From contig NC_079515.1 of assembly GCF_000801105.2 (NCBI RefSeq), forward strand, positions 2,790,001 to 2,854,000: a stretch of 64,000 nucleotides of DNA. Reading direction: 5' to 3'. This document shows positions 33,431-46,200 of the stretch, piece after piece. The notes under the pieces are model-generated. The model was not told the origin of the DNA. It saw nothing but the letters and a program-made list of their open reading frames with translations, and made no database searches. The DNA is from Raphanus sativus (taxonomy: Eukaryota; Streptophyta; Magnoliopsida; Brassicales; Brassicaceae). Each line of letters begins with the position of its first letter. Position 1 is the first letter of the stretch. A program made the position numbers and the translations under genes.

Positions 33431-35150
33431 ATTGCTTAAGTGTCGGTTATGATGTTTGATATATATTGTTTGTAATTGTTGTTTAATTTTTTTGATCTGA
33501 AAATAAATTTCTGATGATTGGGAAATTGTATTTAAATAAATAAGACTGATGTAAGAATAATAAAGATGTAGCTAAAAGAAAAGAAAGTGCTGATAAACTT
33601 AAGTGACTGTTTTTTTCTGCAGAGTAAATCTTAAGTCAACTAACATAGTCGTATAGCTAAAGTGTTTATTTAGATCCTTCAAGTTTGAACGTTTTCGTTA
33701 CGCTTAGCACAGATATAAAATTGCTTCTCCTCATTAGTTTACTAAAACCAAAGCGATATTATATATAGCTCATATATATTCCAATCAAAGATGAAGGTGA
33801 TCACGTAGGTACCTGCTTCCTGTGTGGGTTGATCCGAAGGTGTGGAGACCATCGCGGCCAGACACGAAGTTTGACTTGCGAAGGTGTCCGGTACCGTCTG
33901 TGCAACTTTCTGGAGAGTAATATTTTTTAAATTAGGTTTAACTACTGAGGAAAATGTGTTTTGATGAGTGCTTATTGGTTTTTCAGTTCAAAGTATATTT
34001 TCGAGATTAATACTAAATCCTACAAATTATATGACATTACTTATTTGTGGTAGAGTATGTCGTAGATATGGTAACTAACAATGGAAACCTAAATTACTCC
34101 TAATCAAGTATCATATGAAGATTTGACCATTTAATGCTTTTTATTATCTCTGTTTTAACCCCAACATTGTTAGTGGTTTGCTATGTTTAAATTCAAACGT
34201 ACTATGCCTGCATTTATATTTCGAAACTGAAGTATTTCCAAGTATTAGTAGCCTCTTAAATAACATTCTCGATTTTGATATTATTTTTTCCTTCCATCCG
34301 ACTTTAGTATGTTACAACTTTTAAATAAAGTAAGAAAATTTAAAATATATTATGTATGAATTAATGAGTGTTTCGTTATAAATGATTGAAATAAAATAAT
34401 TAATTAAGTTATAATTTTAGAATTATCACTAAGGACGCGAGAATACCTTATGCTTGTTATTGTTTAAATCAGCAATTAACAATCTTATATTATTTTTTAA
34501 GAAACCATAATAAGCACGTATAATGTGAACCAATCATCAACGTGACCTCCACATAATTTTATTTGCTTCTATACTGAAAGCTATTTGTTTAGGGGGAAAA
34601 AAACCAAACGATCAATTTTCTTATAAAAAAAAATTAGGAAGCCAAATAAAGATGTGTGTGAATGGGAACATCAAACCGGAAAATTGGTGGATACATTGTT
34701 CCTTTAAGTCATTCAGAATAGAATAAAGTTCATCTTCATCTCATGCCTTTTTTTAATCTCTTATCCGTCCTTTGAAATGCTTGATGTAATCGATAGATCT
34801 GCTGAAGTAAAATCTTGTTGCTGGAGATGAACTGAGTTGTAGTTTGTCTGCATAGACTGAAGCAAGTTAATTTTAAAACAGAAATTGAGTTGTATAACTA
34901 TTACGATGTTTAAATTACGCACCCTTATAAGTCTTCGGAATTATGCGTGTGAATATGCCCACTTTCAGTTTCAAACTTTTTTTCATGTGTAAGATGTTGA
35001 ATTCGGCTGCTTGCTTGTCCCACAACATGAGTTTAACCATTGTCGACCTGAGCAGATGTATATATATCAAGAAAATTAAGGATATGTTTACTTCTATTGC
35101 ATTAGTATTACCTGTTCAGAAGGAGACCTATAATTAGCTTTCTATTCTCC
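33431..35150. other. AT-rich Helitron-associated spacer
   Basis: No intact gene seen. A short GC-richer stretch at 33800-33910 may be a captured exon but is too short to assign. Blocks such as tattttcgagatta recur near 34000 and 36830, suggesting internal duplication of the mobile DNA. Confidence 0.5.
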
Positions 35151-35560
35151 TCGGGATGGAATGGATTTGTGTTCTAAACCAAGAGTATCTGCCCAACGAC
35201 ATCTGCGAATTGTTTTGATCGATAAATCAAGACAATAGTTGTTAGATGTAAATAATGGTGAACGATATACCTGGTAGATAGGTGGTTGATGTCGCTAAGC
35301 GCATAAGTATTTTATTTTCCTGGGGAGAAAAGCTATGACCCGGAAAACTTGGAACACTGTCTGTAACATTTGTCAGTTTTGTCTCTGGATCAATCCGAAT
35401 GTAATATGGAAGTTGTGTGAGTTTCCGTTCTCACGGATTATGTAGAACTGAAAATCTTGAGATATCGTATACATCTCCTTCGCTTAAGTATTTTATGTCA
35501 TTTGGCTGACCCTGTCCAGTGAACCGACCTTCCAATAATTGTCCCTGATTATAATTATTT
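35150..35560 (-). pseudogene. Degenerate RPA-like (DUF223 OB-fold) remnant
   Basis: On the minus strand, 35555-35320 encodes IKYLSEGDVYDISRFSVL, an in-frame TGA, then LPYYIRIDPETKLTNVTD and SFPGHSFSP. A downstream block at about 35200 gives FADVVGQILLV before a stop. This order is typical of DUF223/RPA1-like OB-folds in plant replication-protein-A families, including those on Helitrons. The stop codon shows decay. It lies inside Helitron-like DNA and 1.5 kb from an intact RPA1-like gene. Confidence 0.62.
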
Positions 35561-37106
35561 ATAAGTTAAACCAATTAAGTCTACACTCTTAGGTTCTGAA
35601 GGAATATAAGTCTATGTTAATGTTTTATATAGGACTTACATGATAGTCAAAGCAAAGGAAGCCGAGGCAGATTTAGGATCTTCCCGTTCAATGATTTTTT
35701 ATGTCCCAAACACTCTTCATGCATACTATTATACGACGATCTGATTTCCCCTCTTGAAGCTGATGGATTCTTTGAGGAATGCATTCGAAAGTGGATGTTG
35801 CTGTAAAACATGTGAGAATTAGAGAATTTCTAGGAGCCACCATTGGCAAAAAAAATATAATTATGAATTTTACGATGCTATTAGTATAGATGTATATTAT
35901 TATTTTGTTCGAAGAAATGAATAGCTGGAACTAAAAACTAACATAGTCACATTATAAATGGATACCAAATCTGGAAGATTATGTATCAGACGTATGGTGT
36001 CTATTGAATTCTATGAATATTTATTAAAAAAAAATAGAATGGGAGTTGGGAATTTGATTATCAATAACATTAGGTACCAAAACTTGCAATTTGATTTCAA
36101 TGATAATGAGATTACCCGATACTGACATTGAGTAATCAACAGATGCTATAAATGGCAATCTCTCTCCTGCATAAAATTGTAGACATCACACTATTGAGTA
36201 GTTAGCCCAAAGCTAAGATTTACAAACCGTATGTCTAAACTATAGCTAGCTTTATCACGTCTTATCAGTTCACAAAAGATTTACACAGATGGAATAAACA
36301 GTGGAGCAAAAAAACCCTATTATGCGTTTTGTATCATAAGCGAAGATGTTAAAAAACTGAAACTAAAATAGGAGGAACACAAATATGATGCGTAAAGCAC
36401 ACGTTTGAACCTATATATATATATTGACTACAATCATGAAATAGAATATGGAGAACACTTAACCTTTATTGAAACGAAGTACTACGTGCGATCAAAAGAA
36501 CTCCTTTCTGACCAATATAGGGTCTTCACAATGACCAAGCAAACCCTCTAACCTGTGCCATAAACACAAAACCGCATATCCTTAATATGCTTGTCCATAT
36601 TTATTAGCCAAATGCGAAAATATGTCATATGTATATTTTTTGTATCGCTGAGAATCTTGGTGTTTAAGGTAAATATCAAATCGCGTTCTCTTTCTGGTTA
36701 TAATCACATCTTCTATTTTGGTAAGTACAAAATAAACCGGCAGGAAAAAAGTGTCGATGATATGATATCAACCTCTATTATTCACACCCATTAATGCTTC
36801 CATCTAATATATTAATTCTATACCAACCTTTATTTTCGAGATTAAATACTAAGACTCCATAAAATCAATTGCATTTGAGATCATCATGTGTATCACAGAA
36901 TGACAATTTGCTAATTTAAGCTAGCTTTTTATCACGGAAAATTAGTTTACGCAAAGGACTTATACCAAAACGATAAAACCAAGTTTCAATAGATATAGCA
37001 AAACCAAATCCAAATAAAGGGAAAATCAAAAATATAATAATCCAAATAAAATAAAAACCAAAGCATAGTCTTAAAGTAGAATAATAAGTTCAGCAATAAG
37101 TCATCT
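35561..37106. other. AT-rich spacer with repeat remnants
   Basis: No gene supported. It contains short segments similar to 33.7-34.1 kb and is probably decayed mobile DNA. Confidence 0.5.
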
Positions 37107-39752
37107 TTAGCCACTTCTAGCGCGCTTGGCACCTTCGTTCTCAGCACCACCAGCAGCTCTTTTCACGGACCCATCCCCATGATCATCAACTTCTTTGCCG
37201 GAAACCTCAGCCACCTCATCTCCTTCTTCGCCCTCGGGAACAGGAACTTCAAGAGGTAGCACCTTCGTCACTGTTAAAGTCTTTGTCTTCCCAGTCAGGT
37301 TGTGGGTTGACACCTTGACAATGAACTTACGGGTCTGGCCAATAGTGTCAATCATGACTTGTGGCACAGGAACCATGTCTTCAACTCCAGCATCATCATT
37401 GGCCTACATCATATGAAGATCTTATTAGTGAACAATATTATTTTATCGAATAGCGTCTATGAACCTCAGAACAAACTTGCTGTTTCATACCTCATAGTAG
37501 CTCTCAACCAAAGCGGCAGCCTTCTTTCCGGTCAGTTCTTCACCAGCATCCCCAAGTAGGACGAAAACGGCTTGATCTCTGCTGTCGTACACAGAGAGCC
37601 TGGACAGGTACCTGCAGCACATAAGACATTATCTCACAGCAAATAGACAGTGCTGTAAAAGTGTATTGAAACCACTTACTGTGCCACTCCATCAATCTCA
37701 CTCTTGCCACATTTCTTACACATGAGGGTTGTAGGTCCTCTCGTTGCCTTCGTATGGCACTCACCACATCCGATGTAATACCAATTAGTTCCATGCACAA
37801 CATCATCAATGGTCGCTGCACACTCAAACCAGGCCACCTACAAAAATAAAATGAAAATATCAATTATAAGCAGTTGTTATCTCGGCGAACATAGCAGCGA
37901 ATGAAATCATAATACCTTAGCGGATTCCTTCTTCATATAAGCGAACAGCTCTCCCAATGTAGCTGGCTCAGGCTTGACCACCGCAGTTGCAGTAACTCGG
38001 TTGGCGATATCTTGGTGGGAGAGCAACCTGTATGAATATCAAACCAAACATCACAAATCTGGTGTTTCTATATTAGTATTCCAAATAACACTACCCACTT
38101 ACCAGCAAAGGTAATCCCGGGTCTCTTGGACATCATTATCCAAAAACACTCTAGAGGGCGTCATAGAAGACAGGGATAATACTGCACTTGAAAAAACCAA
38201 CGGCCCATCACAAAAGATATGAGGTCTAAATCTACAAAACTCCTTAGCTCTAACCAACTCTAGAAATAGTTCTACAGCCAAATGATACCCCAACACTACT
38301 TAGCAGCATTATACAACTACTCATAGATCCAAATGCATACCTCCATAACGTTTTGGGTTCAAGGTTGTGACCAATACCACACGTGCAGTGCCTCCAGACG
38401 CGTTAAACTTTTGGCAGAACTCCGAGGCAGCCTGATCCCAGAGGCATAGCTTAAGGACCGGTTCGCTGTAACAACAGGAGACAGAGTGGTCAGAGCAATC
38501 ACGGACAAATGGTTGCTAAGACGTAAGGACTTACTCTTGTTTCTGAACATGGAGATCAACTCGGCGGGATGCAACAATGCTGGCCTCATCCAGGAGGAGA
38601 CCGTCACCAGGAACCTGCCCATTCACAAGCTTGATGTGCCCAATGTAATCTGCATGTGAGGACAACCACCATATTATTTCTATTTCTGCAAAACTTAGGA
38701 ACGAAATTAGTAACCATAAAAAGATAAAGCCAATGACAACTTACCATAAAGAGGACCTTTCATATCGCAAGCAGCATCAAACTCCTCAAACCCATGAATC
38801 CGGAACCGATCGGCAGGGAAACGAATCGAACTGTCAACCAGCTCTGAGAGGACAGAGTTCCAAGAGAAGCTAATTGTGACTTCTGGGTCAGCTACCCTGT
38901 AGTTAGGCTTGCTCTGGGCTCCATAGAAATTATGGAGTCGATAAGTACAACCAGGCTTCAGGTGACGCACATAAGACTCCATTTTCCCCGCAGGGATAAA
39001 TCCCTGGATGACGAATTCCTGTTTTTTTTTTTTTTTAAAAGGTTAGAGAAGCTAATATAATAGAATAAATGCCACTAAATTAGCTGCCAAATAATTTCCA
39101 CGAAATCATCATTTAACTGTTTTAGATCTGTAGGGTAAATTCTAGAAATCAATAAAAAGTAGTACAATAATTCATGTATAACCAAAACTCCATCAACAAT
39201 CAAACAAAAAATAGTTGACTAATCCCTAATTAGACAACGATACCACTGCTTAAGGAATCTAGAACCAACAACCTAACCAAACAGCTGTTCTGTTATCATG
39301 TTCTGTCGTACAAACAAATAATTCAGATACACTCGAAGAGTAATTTGATGTTATACCTCCATATCGATGAGAAGCATCTCTACACCGATAAGCACCTTCG
39401 TAACAGTGTTCCAAGCCTCCCAGAAGTGGATAAGCCGGAACCGCACCTCGCCTTCATGGGGCCCAAATGTCACATCTCTGAAGGCAATCACCGGTGGAGC
39501 AATGTCGGTGGTGATTCCTTTGCCTTTACCACCGTGAGATACAGAGGATTTGCCTCTACCGCCAATTCGGATGCCGGAGTAGCCACCGGTGCTTCCGGTT
39601 GGTTTGACCGGCGTGGAGGGAGCCAGCAATACACCTCCAGACTTCTTCGGCGCAACATCGCCGGCGGAGACACGGGTCTGATCGACGGACTTGGCAGGAC
39701 CGGAGGAGGCTACAGATTTTCCATTCGCTTTCATGGAGTCAGATAACGTCAT
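37107..39752 (-). CDS. RPA1-like single-stranded-DNA-binding protein, Brassicaceae type, 558 aa
   Basis: Nine in-phase exons: 39752-39357, 39018-38745, 38649-38535, 38465-38341, 38181-38103, 38027-37916, 37837-37680, 37611-37491, 37403-37107 (1677 nt). The Ser/Gly-rich N-terminus contains GGYSGIRIGGRGKSS. OB-fold-type segments follow (FRDVTFGPHEGEVRFRLIHF, GCTYRLHNFYGAQSKPNYRV, ASGGTARVVLVTTLNPKR), then a four-Cys zinc ribbon (CGECH ... CKKCG), as in the C-terminal DNA-binding domain of RPA70. The tail is acidic/basic (KRARSG). It probably binds ssDNA or RNA in the nucleus. A TATA box lies 60 bp upstream. The gene is absent from the Arabidopsis order I recall, so it was probably inserted here. 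Confidence 0.85.
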
Positions 39753-39812
39753 AGCTAGGAATACTCGAGAGGATAGCACAAACGTTGGATGAGAAATAAT
39801 AACCAAAGGATC

Positions 39813-39820
39813 TATTTATA
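39813..39820 (-). promoter_or_regulatory. TATA box of the RPA1-like gene
   Basis: TATAAATA on the minus strand, 61 nt upstream of the ATG at 39752. It supports that ATG over an upstream non-ATG extension of the same frame. Confidence 0.55.
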
Positions 39821-39948
39821 AAGGATCCTAGATAAAGCAAACGAAAAAGATATCTAGAAATCGGAAGGCGAAACGCAAGAGAAACCATTAACTCCATGAT
39901 TAAAGAGCATTAAGGTGTGGGAAGAGAAGTGATCGATTGTGGGAAGGA

Positions 39949-40030
39949 TGAAGAAAGAAGGTAAGAAGAGGAAGAGTCTCGCAGAGGATATCGTGAAATT
40001 AGGGTCTGCGCCTCTGCAGAAGAGAAGACG
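39949..40030 (+). pseudogene. Possible orphan first exon divergent from the RPA1-like gene
   Basis: An ATG followed by 27 further codons (MKKEGKKRKSLAEDIVKLG at the start, QKRR at the end) runs into a good donor (CG|GTAAGC). It looks like a lysine-rich first exon, but no continuation was found before the Helitron at 40311. The product is not recognised. Confidence 0.3.
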
Positions 40031-40310
40031 GTAAGCAATGTTAGTGGGTTTGAAAAATTATGGATGGTAAGCGGGCATGTTCTAAATTCAGGAAGCCCAT
40101 ATACAAACTCTCATCCGACGTGGCCTCTTACCTCCACTGCTATTGGTCGATTTAAAAGTGATGTGGACACTCTAAATGAGCTTGATATCCCCCTTTTATT
40201 AGTGTAATAGATTTGAAAGACTCGAAAATTCGTTATTTATTTAGGTCAAAAACTAGATTACATAATGAGCCATAAGTAATATTTTCTAGTATACCATCGT
40301 CTGATATCTA

Positions 40311-40956
40311 TCTATCTTATTAAAACAGAAACATTCTGTTGGACCTAACATTTATTTTGTAAGTTTTTAAATTAAATACACCTTTATACTTTATATTTAA
40401 ACATACATTAAGTCACTAATGTTCCTTTCTTTATACTACTATCCATGTTTCCAAACAATATACTTATTTCTTTATACTACTATCAATGTTTCCAAACAAT
40501 ATATTTTTTATACTACTATCAATGTTTCCAAATAATACAATAATTAATCTTAGTTATTTTATATCTATCATTTTCTCTTTAAATTTTGTAGAAACGTCAT
40601 AATTTCATAAATTGCAAAATAGTGAACTTTAAAATTTCGATTATAAGATTACAAATTATGAAACTATTACAATTTAAATCCAATTAGATTACATATCGGT
40701 CATCCATCAGTTCAATCGGTTAGTCTCGGGTTTTAGTGATTTTTAATATGAATATTTTAAAAACATAAATTGAATTGTCAGATCTCCGGATTAACCGGTA
40801 TAATCACAATCGGGTTGAATTTAAAAATACTGATTTAAATGCAAAAATATTTTAAATACACACTCTTTTAAAATAACCAAAAATATTTGTTAAATTATTA
40901 GTGAATTTTTTCATCGTAAAATATCCCGCGCTTCAAAAGCGCGGGTCAAAATCTAG
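40311..40956 (+). mobile_element. Non-autonomous Helitron, 646 bp
   Basis: 5' end TCTATCTTATTAAAACAGAA preceded by A; 3' end with hairpin CCCGCGCTTCAAAAGCGCGG, then TCAAAATCTAG followed by T. This is the classic A-T target insertion and CTAG terminus. The inside is AT-rich and non-coding. Confidence 0.85.
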
Positions 40957-41492
40957 TTTGTATATAAGGCTCAAGAATGATATGTCTAGTCAATATCCAC
41001 ATTATGATGATGAATACGTTTGTGTTTTACTACTTATCATGTTGTGCATACGTAACAATGAATGGAACAACTGTGTGTCAAAGTCTTGGTCTCCTCTAGA
41101 GTGCAGGTTCCCCTCCATCTTCCTATTTAATGAAAATAAGATTAGTCTGATTGCTAATCTGTCATCCATTTGTTATCATAATCAAATACTATTTGCTTGA
41201 CTTGCAAATTGCAATATCTATGATTGCTCCAAGTCTATGCGAAACAATTTGCTTTTTTAAGTTTTCCATTCGAATTACCTAGAATATTCATATATATAGT
41301 TGTAATTGCTAATTCAAATGGTAGATAAACCAAAATAATTCATAGAGATATCTTTTGTTATAATATATACAAAGTATATCTCCTTAATGTAATTTAATTA
41401 TTCAAAATATTTATTTAAAATCTATTATATTGAATTTTATAGCAAATATAATTATTATTGTATTTATAATTTTTAAGTAACATATATTGCAA

Positions 41493-42282
41493 TCTATATT
41501 ATTAAAAGAGAAGTACAAATATAAAATATTCCTAAGTTTTTCAAGTTATTTACACTATAATACCACTGATATATTTAATTGAACCTATATTTAAGTATGA
41601 TTGTCTTTTTCTAATTTAAATAATAAATATAAGCATTTAATATATTTTCCTAATTCAAGTAATGGATTTCCTTAATCAAATCTTAAATAAAAAATTTCTC
41701 AATATATTTCGTATATAATATAGAAATAAAATATAAAATAATCTATTAAGTTGTTGGTATAATGTTTTCATATCTAGAAGCCCAATTAGTTATAAATATT
41801 GGATTTGTTTATATGATACACTATGATATAATAGACATTTAAAATCATAAAAGATAATTATTCAAAATAATAAATAAAATTTATATGTTTTAAAATGTTA
41901 TATTAACAGTGATGTAATATATTTAAATTTACAAATATATACTATATCATTTAGTACAAAACATTTATTGTGAAAAAAAAATTTCAGACAGTCACGGGTC
42001 AGGTTATATGAATAAACAATAGCAGTGATTTTTTTAACATATTTAATTTAATAGAAATTCCAAATATCTGGAATTCGAAAGTATTATGATGCACTCGTAT
42101 ACTATTTTAGTTAGGATAACTGAATTTATATAAGAACATTTTATTAAAATTTTAATTTCAGTATGTATTATAACTGCAAAAGATAGTTTTCGATCTAAAT
42201 TCATTATCAACTTATTATAAATACATCATTTAATACAAAAAAGTAAATAAATACCCGTGCGGTTGCACGGGTCAAATTCTAG
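41493..42282 (+). mobile_element. Non-autonomous Helitron, 790 bp
   Basis: 5' end TCTATATTATTAAAAGAGAA preceded by A; 3' end with hairpin CCCGTGCGGTTGCACGGG, then TCAAATTCTAG followed by T. AT-rich, non-coding. It lies 0.5 kb downstream of the previous Helitron in the same orientation and has a different hairpin. Confidence 0.85.
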
Positions 42283-43246
42283 TTTATAGATTAAAGTATT
42301 ACCAGTCAATAACTTTTAAATTATAGTAACTCATATTTTTACAACAAACTTACCGTATTAATCTATAGTTTCTACTACATAGTTTTTACTGTGAATTACA
42401 TCAGATTATAATTTTTATTATAATTTAACTATAATTCAACATCTCACAAATTAGGGGATGCATTGAATGTGAAATTTGAAGTGATTTGATTTTTAATGAG
42501 TTTGCGGATGATTGCAGGAGAATTTGAGAATTTGATGTGATTTTGGTTAAAACACTCTATAATCTCATCTAAAACAGTGAGATTTGGATTTTTATTTTTA
42601 TACCTAAGGAACTCGCCTCAAACACTCTAGGAACACTTAAAGTACTCTAAAATCACCAACTTAAATTTTGTTCAATAACAGAGAATTTCAGAGTGTTTTA
42701 TGAAATAGCTAGTTCAATAGCACTAGATTTTAAAGTGTTTTTTAAAATCCATGTTTGAATACCAGTGGATTTATCATTTTAATACAAATCACTTAAAATC
42801 TCTAGTTGAATACAACCCCTTTAGACTACGAAGCATATAAGTAGAAAGATAAAGAATTGTTTGTTTTAGGTAATGTATTAACCCGTTTGGTATAATTTGA
42901 AGATGTAACTAACCATATTTATATTTAAAAAAAAACTAACCATATTTATATTAGACGAGACATTTATTCTTGTAATAAATTTTCGATTTTCGAAATGGGC
43001 GGGAAGTAAAAACCCTCCACGTTTGGCTTAAATCCACTAGTTTGACAAAATAACCCTAAACTTTTTAATTGTGGGGGTGGAGCAGAACAGACAGACTATT
43101 CAATTTCCCAATATCTAGGCGTAATTATCCGCTTTAACAGTGTCTAGGGTTTTGCGTCTTTTAATCTTTCTTTTATATATATTCCTTTTCTCTGATTGGG
43201 GGCTTTCGAAAAGTGAATCAAAGATTTTTTTTTTTAATCTTCCGCC
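42283..43246. other. IBM1 upstream region
   Basis: AT-rich to about 43000, then the proximal promoter: ataaccctaaac near 43050 and ctagggtttt near 43144 (telo-box-like), and a TATA-like run at about 43173-43184. Nothing else is supported. Confidence 0.5.
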
Positions 43247-46200
43247 ATGAGTGAGGAAGCTCTTAGGGTTGCAGAAGAATCGAACCGACGAGCTGTTCCA
43301 CTTAGGGTGCCTAGAGCTTGTACGTTAGTACCGGTCGATTACGCAGAGCAACTGATTAGCAACGATGATGACGAAGATTTGGGAAGCAAGCCGAAGCCTA
43401 AACGGGGAAGACCTCGTAAAAATCCTGAAGGTACGAATGATACGCCGAAGGCTAAACCGGTCAGGCCTCGGAAGAATCCCGAAGAAGAAGAAGACCAGAA
43501 GACGAGTGATAAACCGAAGGCTAAATTAGGCATTCCTCCGAAAAATCCCGAAGAAGAAGACAAGAAGACGAGTGTTAAACCGAAGGCTAAACCGGGAAGG
43601 CCTCGGAAAAATCCTAAGATGAATGATACACCGAAAGCTAAACCGGGAAGACCTCCCAAAACTACGAGTGATACACCAAAGGCTAAACCGGGCAGGCCTC
43701 GGAAGAATCCTGAAGAAAATCAACAGACTAATTATACACCAAAGGCTAAACCGGTCAGGCGTCGGAAGAATCCTGAAGAAGAAGAAGACCGGAAGACTAA
43801 TGATAAGCCGAAGGCTAAACCGGGCAGGCCACGGAAATATCCCGTCAACGGAGAAGACGAAAAGTCAACGGAGAAAGTTGACGAATGTGTTAACGGGGTC
43901 GCTTGTGTAGAGAAGGAGGAGAATGGAGCTGGCCAGATTATTCCTTATGATAATGGAATGCCAAGGTTCGATAAGGTCTATGCGTCTCGTAAAAGGCCGT
44001 TGAAAGAAGTCGATGGAGAAGATAAGGAGAATAAGGAGGAAGTTACTGTTAAGGTGAGCAAGAAGAGGCCTAGGAAAGTGGTGATAGGTTGTCTCAACAA
44101 AGACGAGGTCAGTTAAAAAGTTATCTCCTTTGCTCATTAATCGTGTAGGGTTCACATTGTAATCTGTATATTGTTTTTTGGTATATTTAGGAAAATGCTG
44201 AAGAATCGGAGTCCATGATGTGTCATCAATGTCAACGAAACGATAATGGGGAGGTAGTGCGGTGTCAGAATTGCTGCAATAGGAAACGTTATTGCCACAA
44301 ATGCTTAGCAAATTGGTATATCCTCTTCTTCTCACTTTAACATTTACTCATTACGTTGGCTTATTGCTACTCAGCTTTGTATTTGTAGTGGATAGAATCA
44401 AGATAACTATTTGGATTTTGAGCTTGAGTTCCTTTTGATGCCTCTATTAATTAACAATATTTCTTTAGTATAGTTAATTGGGGTTTAGTGGTCCACTTCC
44501 TTGATTGTAGTTTTTTTGCTGGGTGTGTTTCTTTGGTTCTAAAGCTTTGAGAACTTTTTATATATTAGGTACCCTCACATTCCACATGAAGACATTGCCA
44601 CGAAATGCCCCTTTTGCTGGAATACTTGCAATTGCAGAGCATGCTTGCGTCTAGATACTAAAATGGAAGTAAGTATACATATCTTGCTTGATTATCTGTT
44701 TTCTTAAATTCTATCTTCCATCCTAACTTTAATGATTGCTCCAATAATGTGAAGTTAAATTCCGACCTCAAGGTCAGCAAGGATGAAGAAATCCAATGCT
44801 CTAAGTATATTCTGAAAAAGCTTCTCCCACATCTGAAGGAAATAAACGATGAACAAGTTCTTGAGATGGAAGCTGAGGCAAATATATCAGGTACTTTCCT
44901 TGCTTGGTAGTCCCTTCAAGTTGTTGGCATCCTCATGCTATTGGAGGTTTGAAGTATGTATATGCATCATATTGATGAATATACCTGCGCTTGTCCCAAA
45001 CAAAATCGCAGATTTGAATGATTTTCTTAACTGGGAAGTTGCAAGCTGATATCTCAAGGAGTAAGAGGACTTTTGTTTTTGTTTATATCACAGGACCGGC
45101 GTTTGGAGAGGTGAAGCCTGAAGACATTAACTGTGACCCTAAAGAAAGACTATACTGGTAAATCTCCCTAAAACTTTTGTTTCAGTGATTATGACAAGTT
45201 CTTATGTTAGTATATGCTGTTGCTAATCTTTCTTGTTTCAACTCTTTGAACTTAAAGTGATAGCTGCAAGACTGCGATCTTTGATCTTCATAGACATTGC
45301 TCGATCTGTGGTTCTGATATCTGCATTGCTTGTGCCATGGAGATCCGAAAAGGAAAGCTTCAGGCCTGTCAGGAGGATGTTTCTTGGAATTATATTAGCA
45401 GAGGTTTCGATTATCTACATGGAGGAAAAGAAAAAAATGTTACGGATGATAAGCTGGAGCTGGATTCATTACTTGCTATTGTCAAGTCCTCATCTACTTG
45501 GAAAGCAGACCAAGTTGGAATCATTACTTGCTGTTGTGGTGAGGGTTTTCTAGAGTTGAAAAGCATACTTCCTGATGGTTGGGTATCAGAATTGGTCAAA
45601 AAGGTTGAAGAAACTGTTGAAGCCAATAATCTTTTTGATTTACCTGAAATGGCCACAGAGAGATGCCCTTGTTTTAACTCTGAAGGTCATATTGACATTG
45701 AAACCAACAAAAACTTGTTAAAGGCTGCATGTCGACAAGGATCAGAAGACAATTATCTATATTTTCCAAGTTCTCAGGAGATTAATCTGAAGCATTTCCA
45801 GCATCATTGGGCAAAAGGAGAGCCTGTGATTGTGAGGAACGTGCTTGAGGCCACAGCTGGTTTAAGCTGGGAACCAGGCGTTATGCATCGTGCCTGCCGT
45901 CAGATAAGAAATACCAAGCATGAAACACTTCTGGATGTTAATGCTATTGATTGTCTGGACTGCTGTGAGGTCAGTCTGCCCCTTAATTATTTTTCTTACC
46001 GACATACTTTTTTGTCTTTTATCAGTTGCAAGTCAAATTTATAGTTGCTCTTCAGATGAAGGACTTGTTACTATGCTCTATAACATATATGATGACTTGT
46101 AATGGATGCAGGGATCGATTAATCTTGCTGAATTCTTTGCCGGTTACAAAAAGGGCCGTTATGATCGTAAGGATTGGCCAAGTGTTCTGAAACTGAAAGA

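Noticed and set aside
39753..39806. Upstream extension of the RPA1-like protein (19 extra residues)
   Set aside because: It begins at TTG and would start almost at the TATA box, leaving no room for a 5' UTR; ATG at 39752 fits better.
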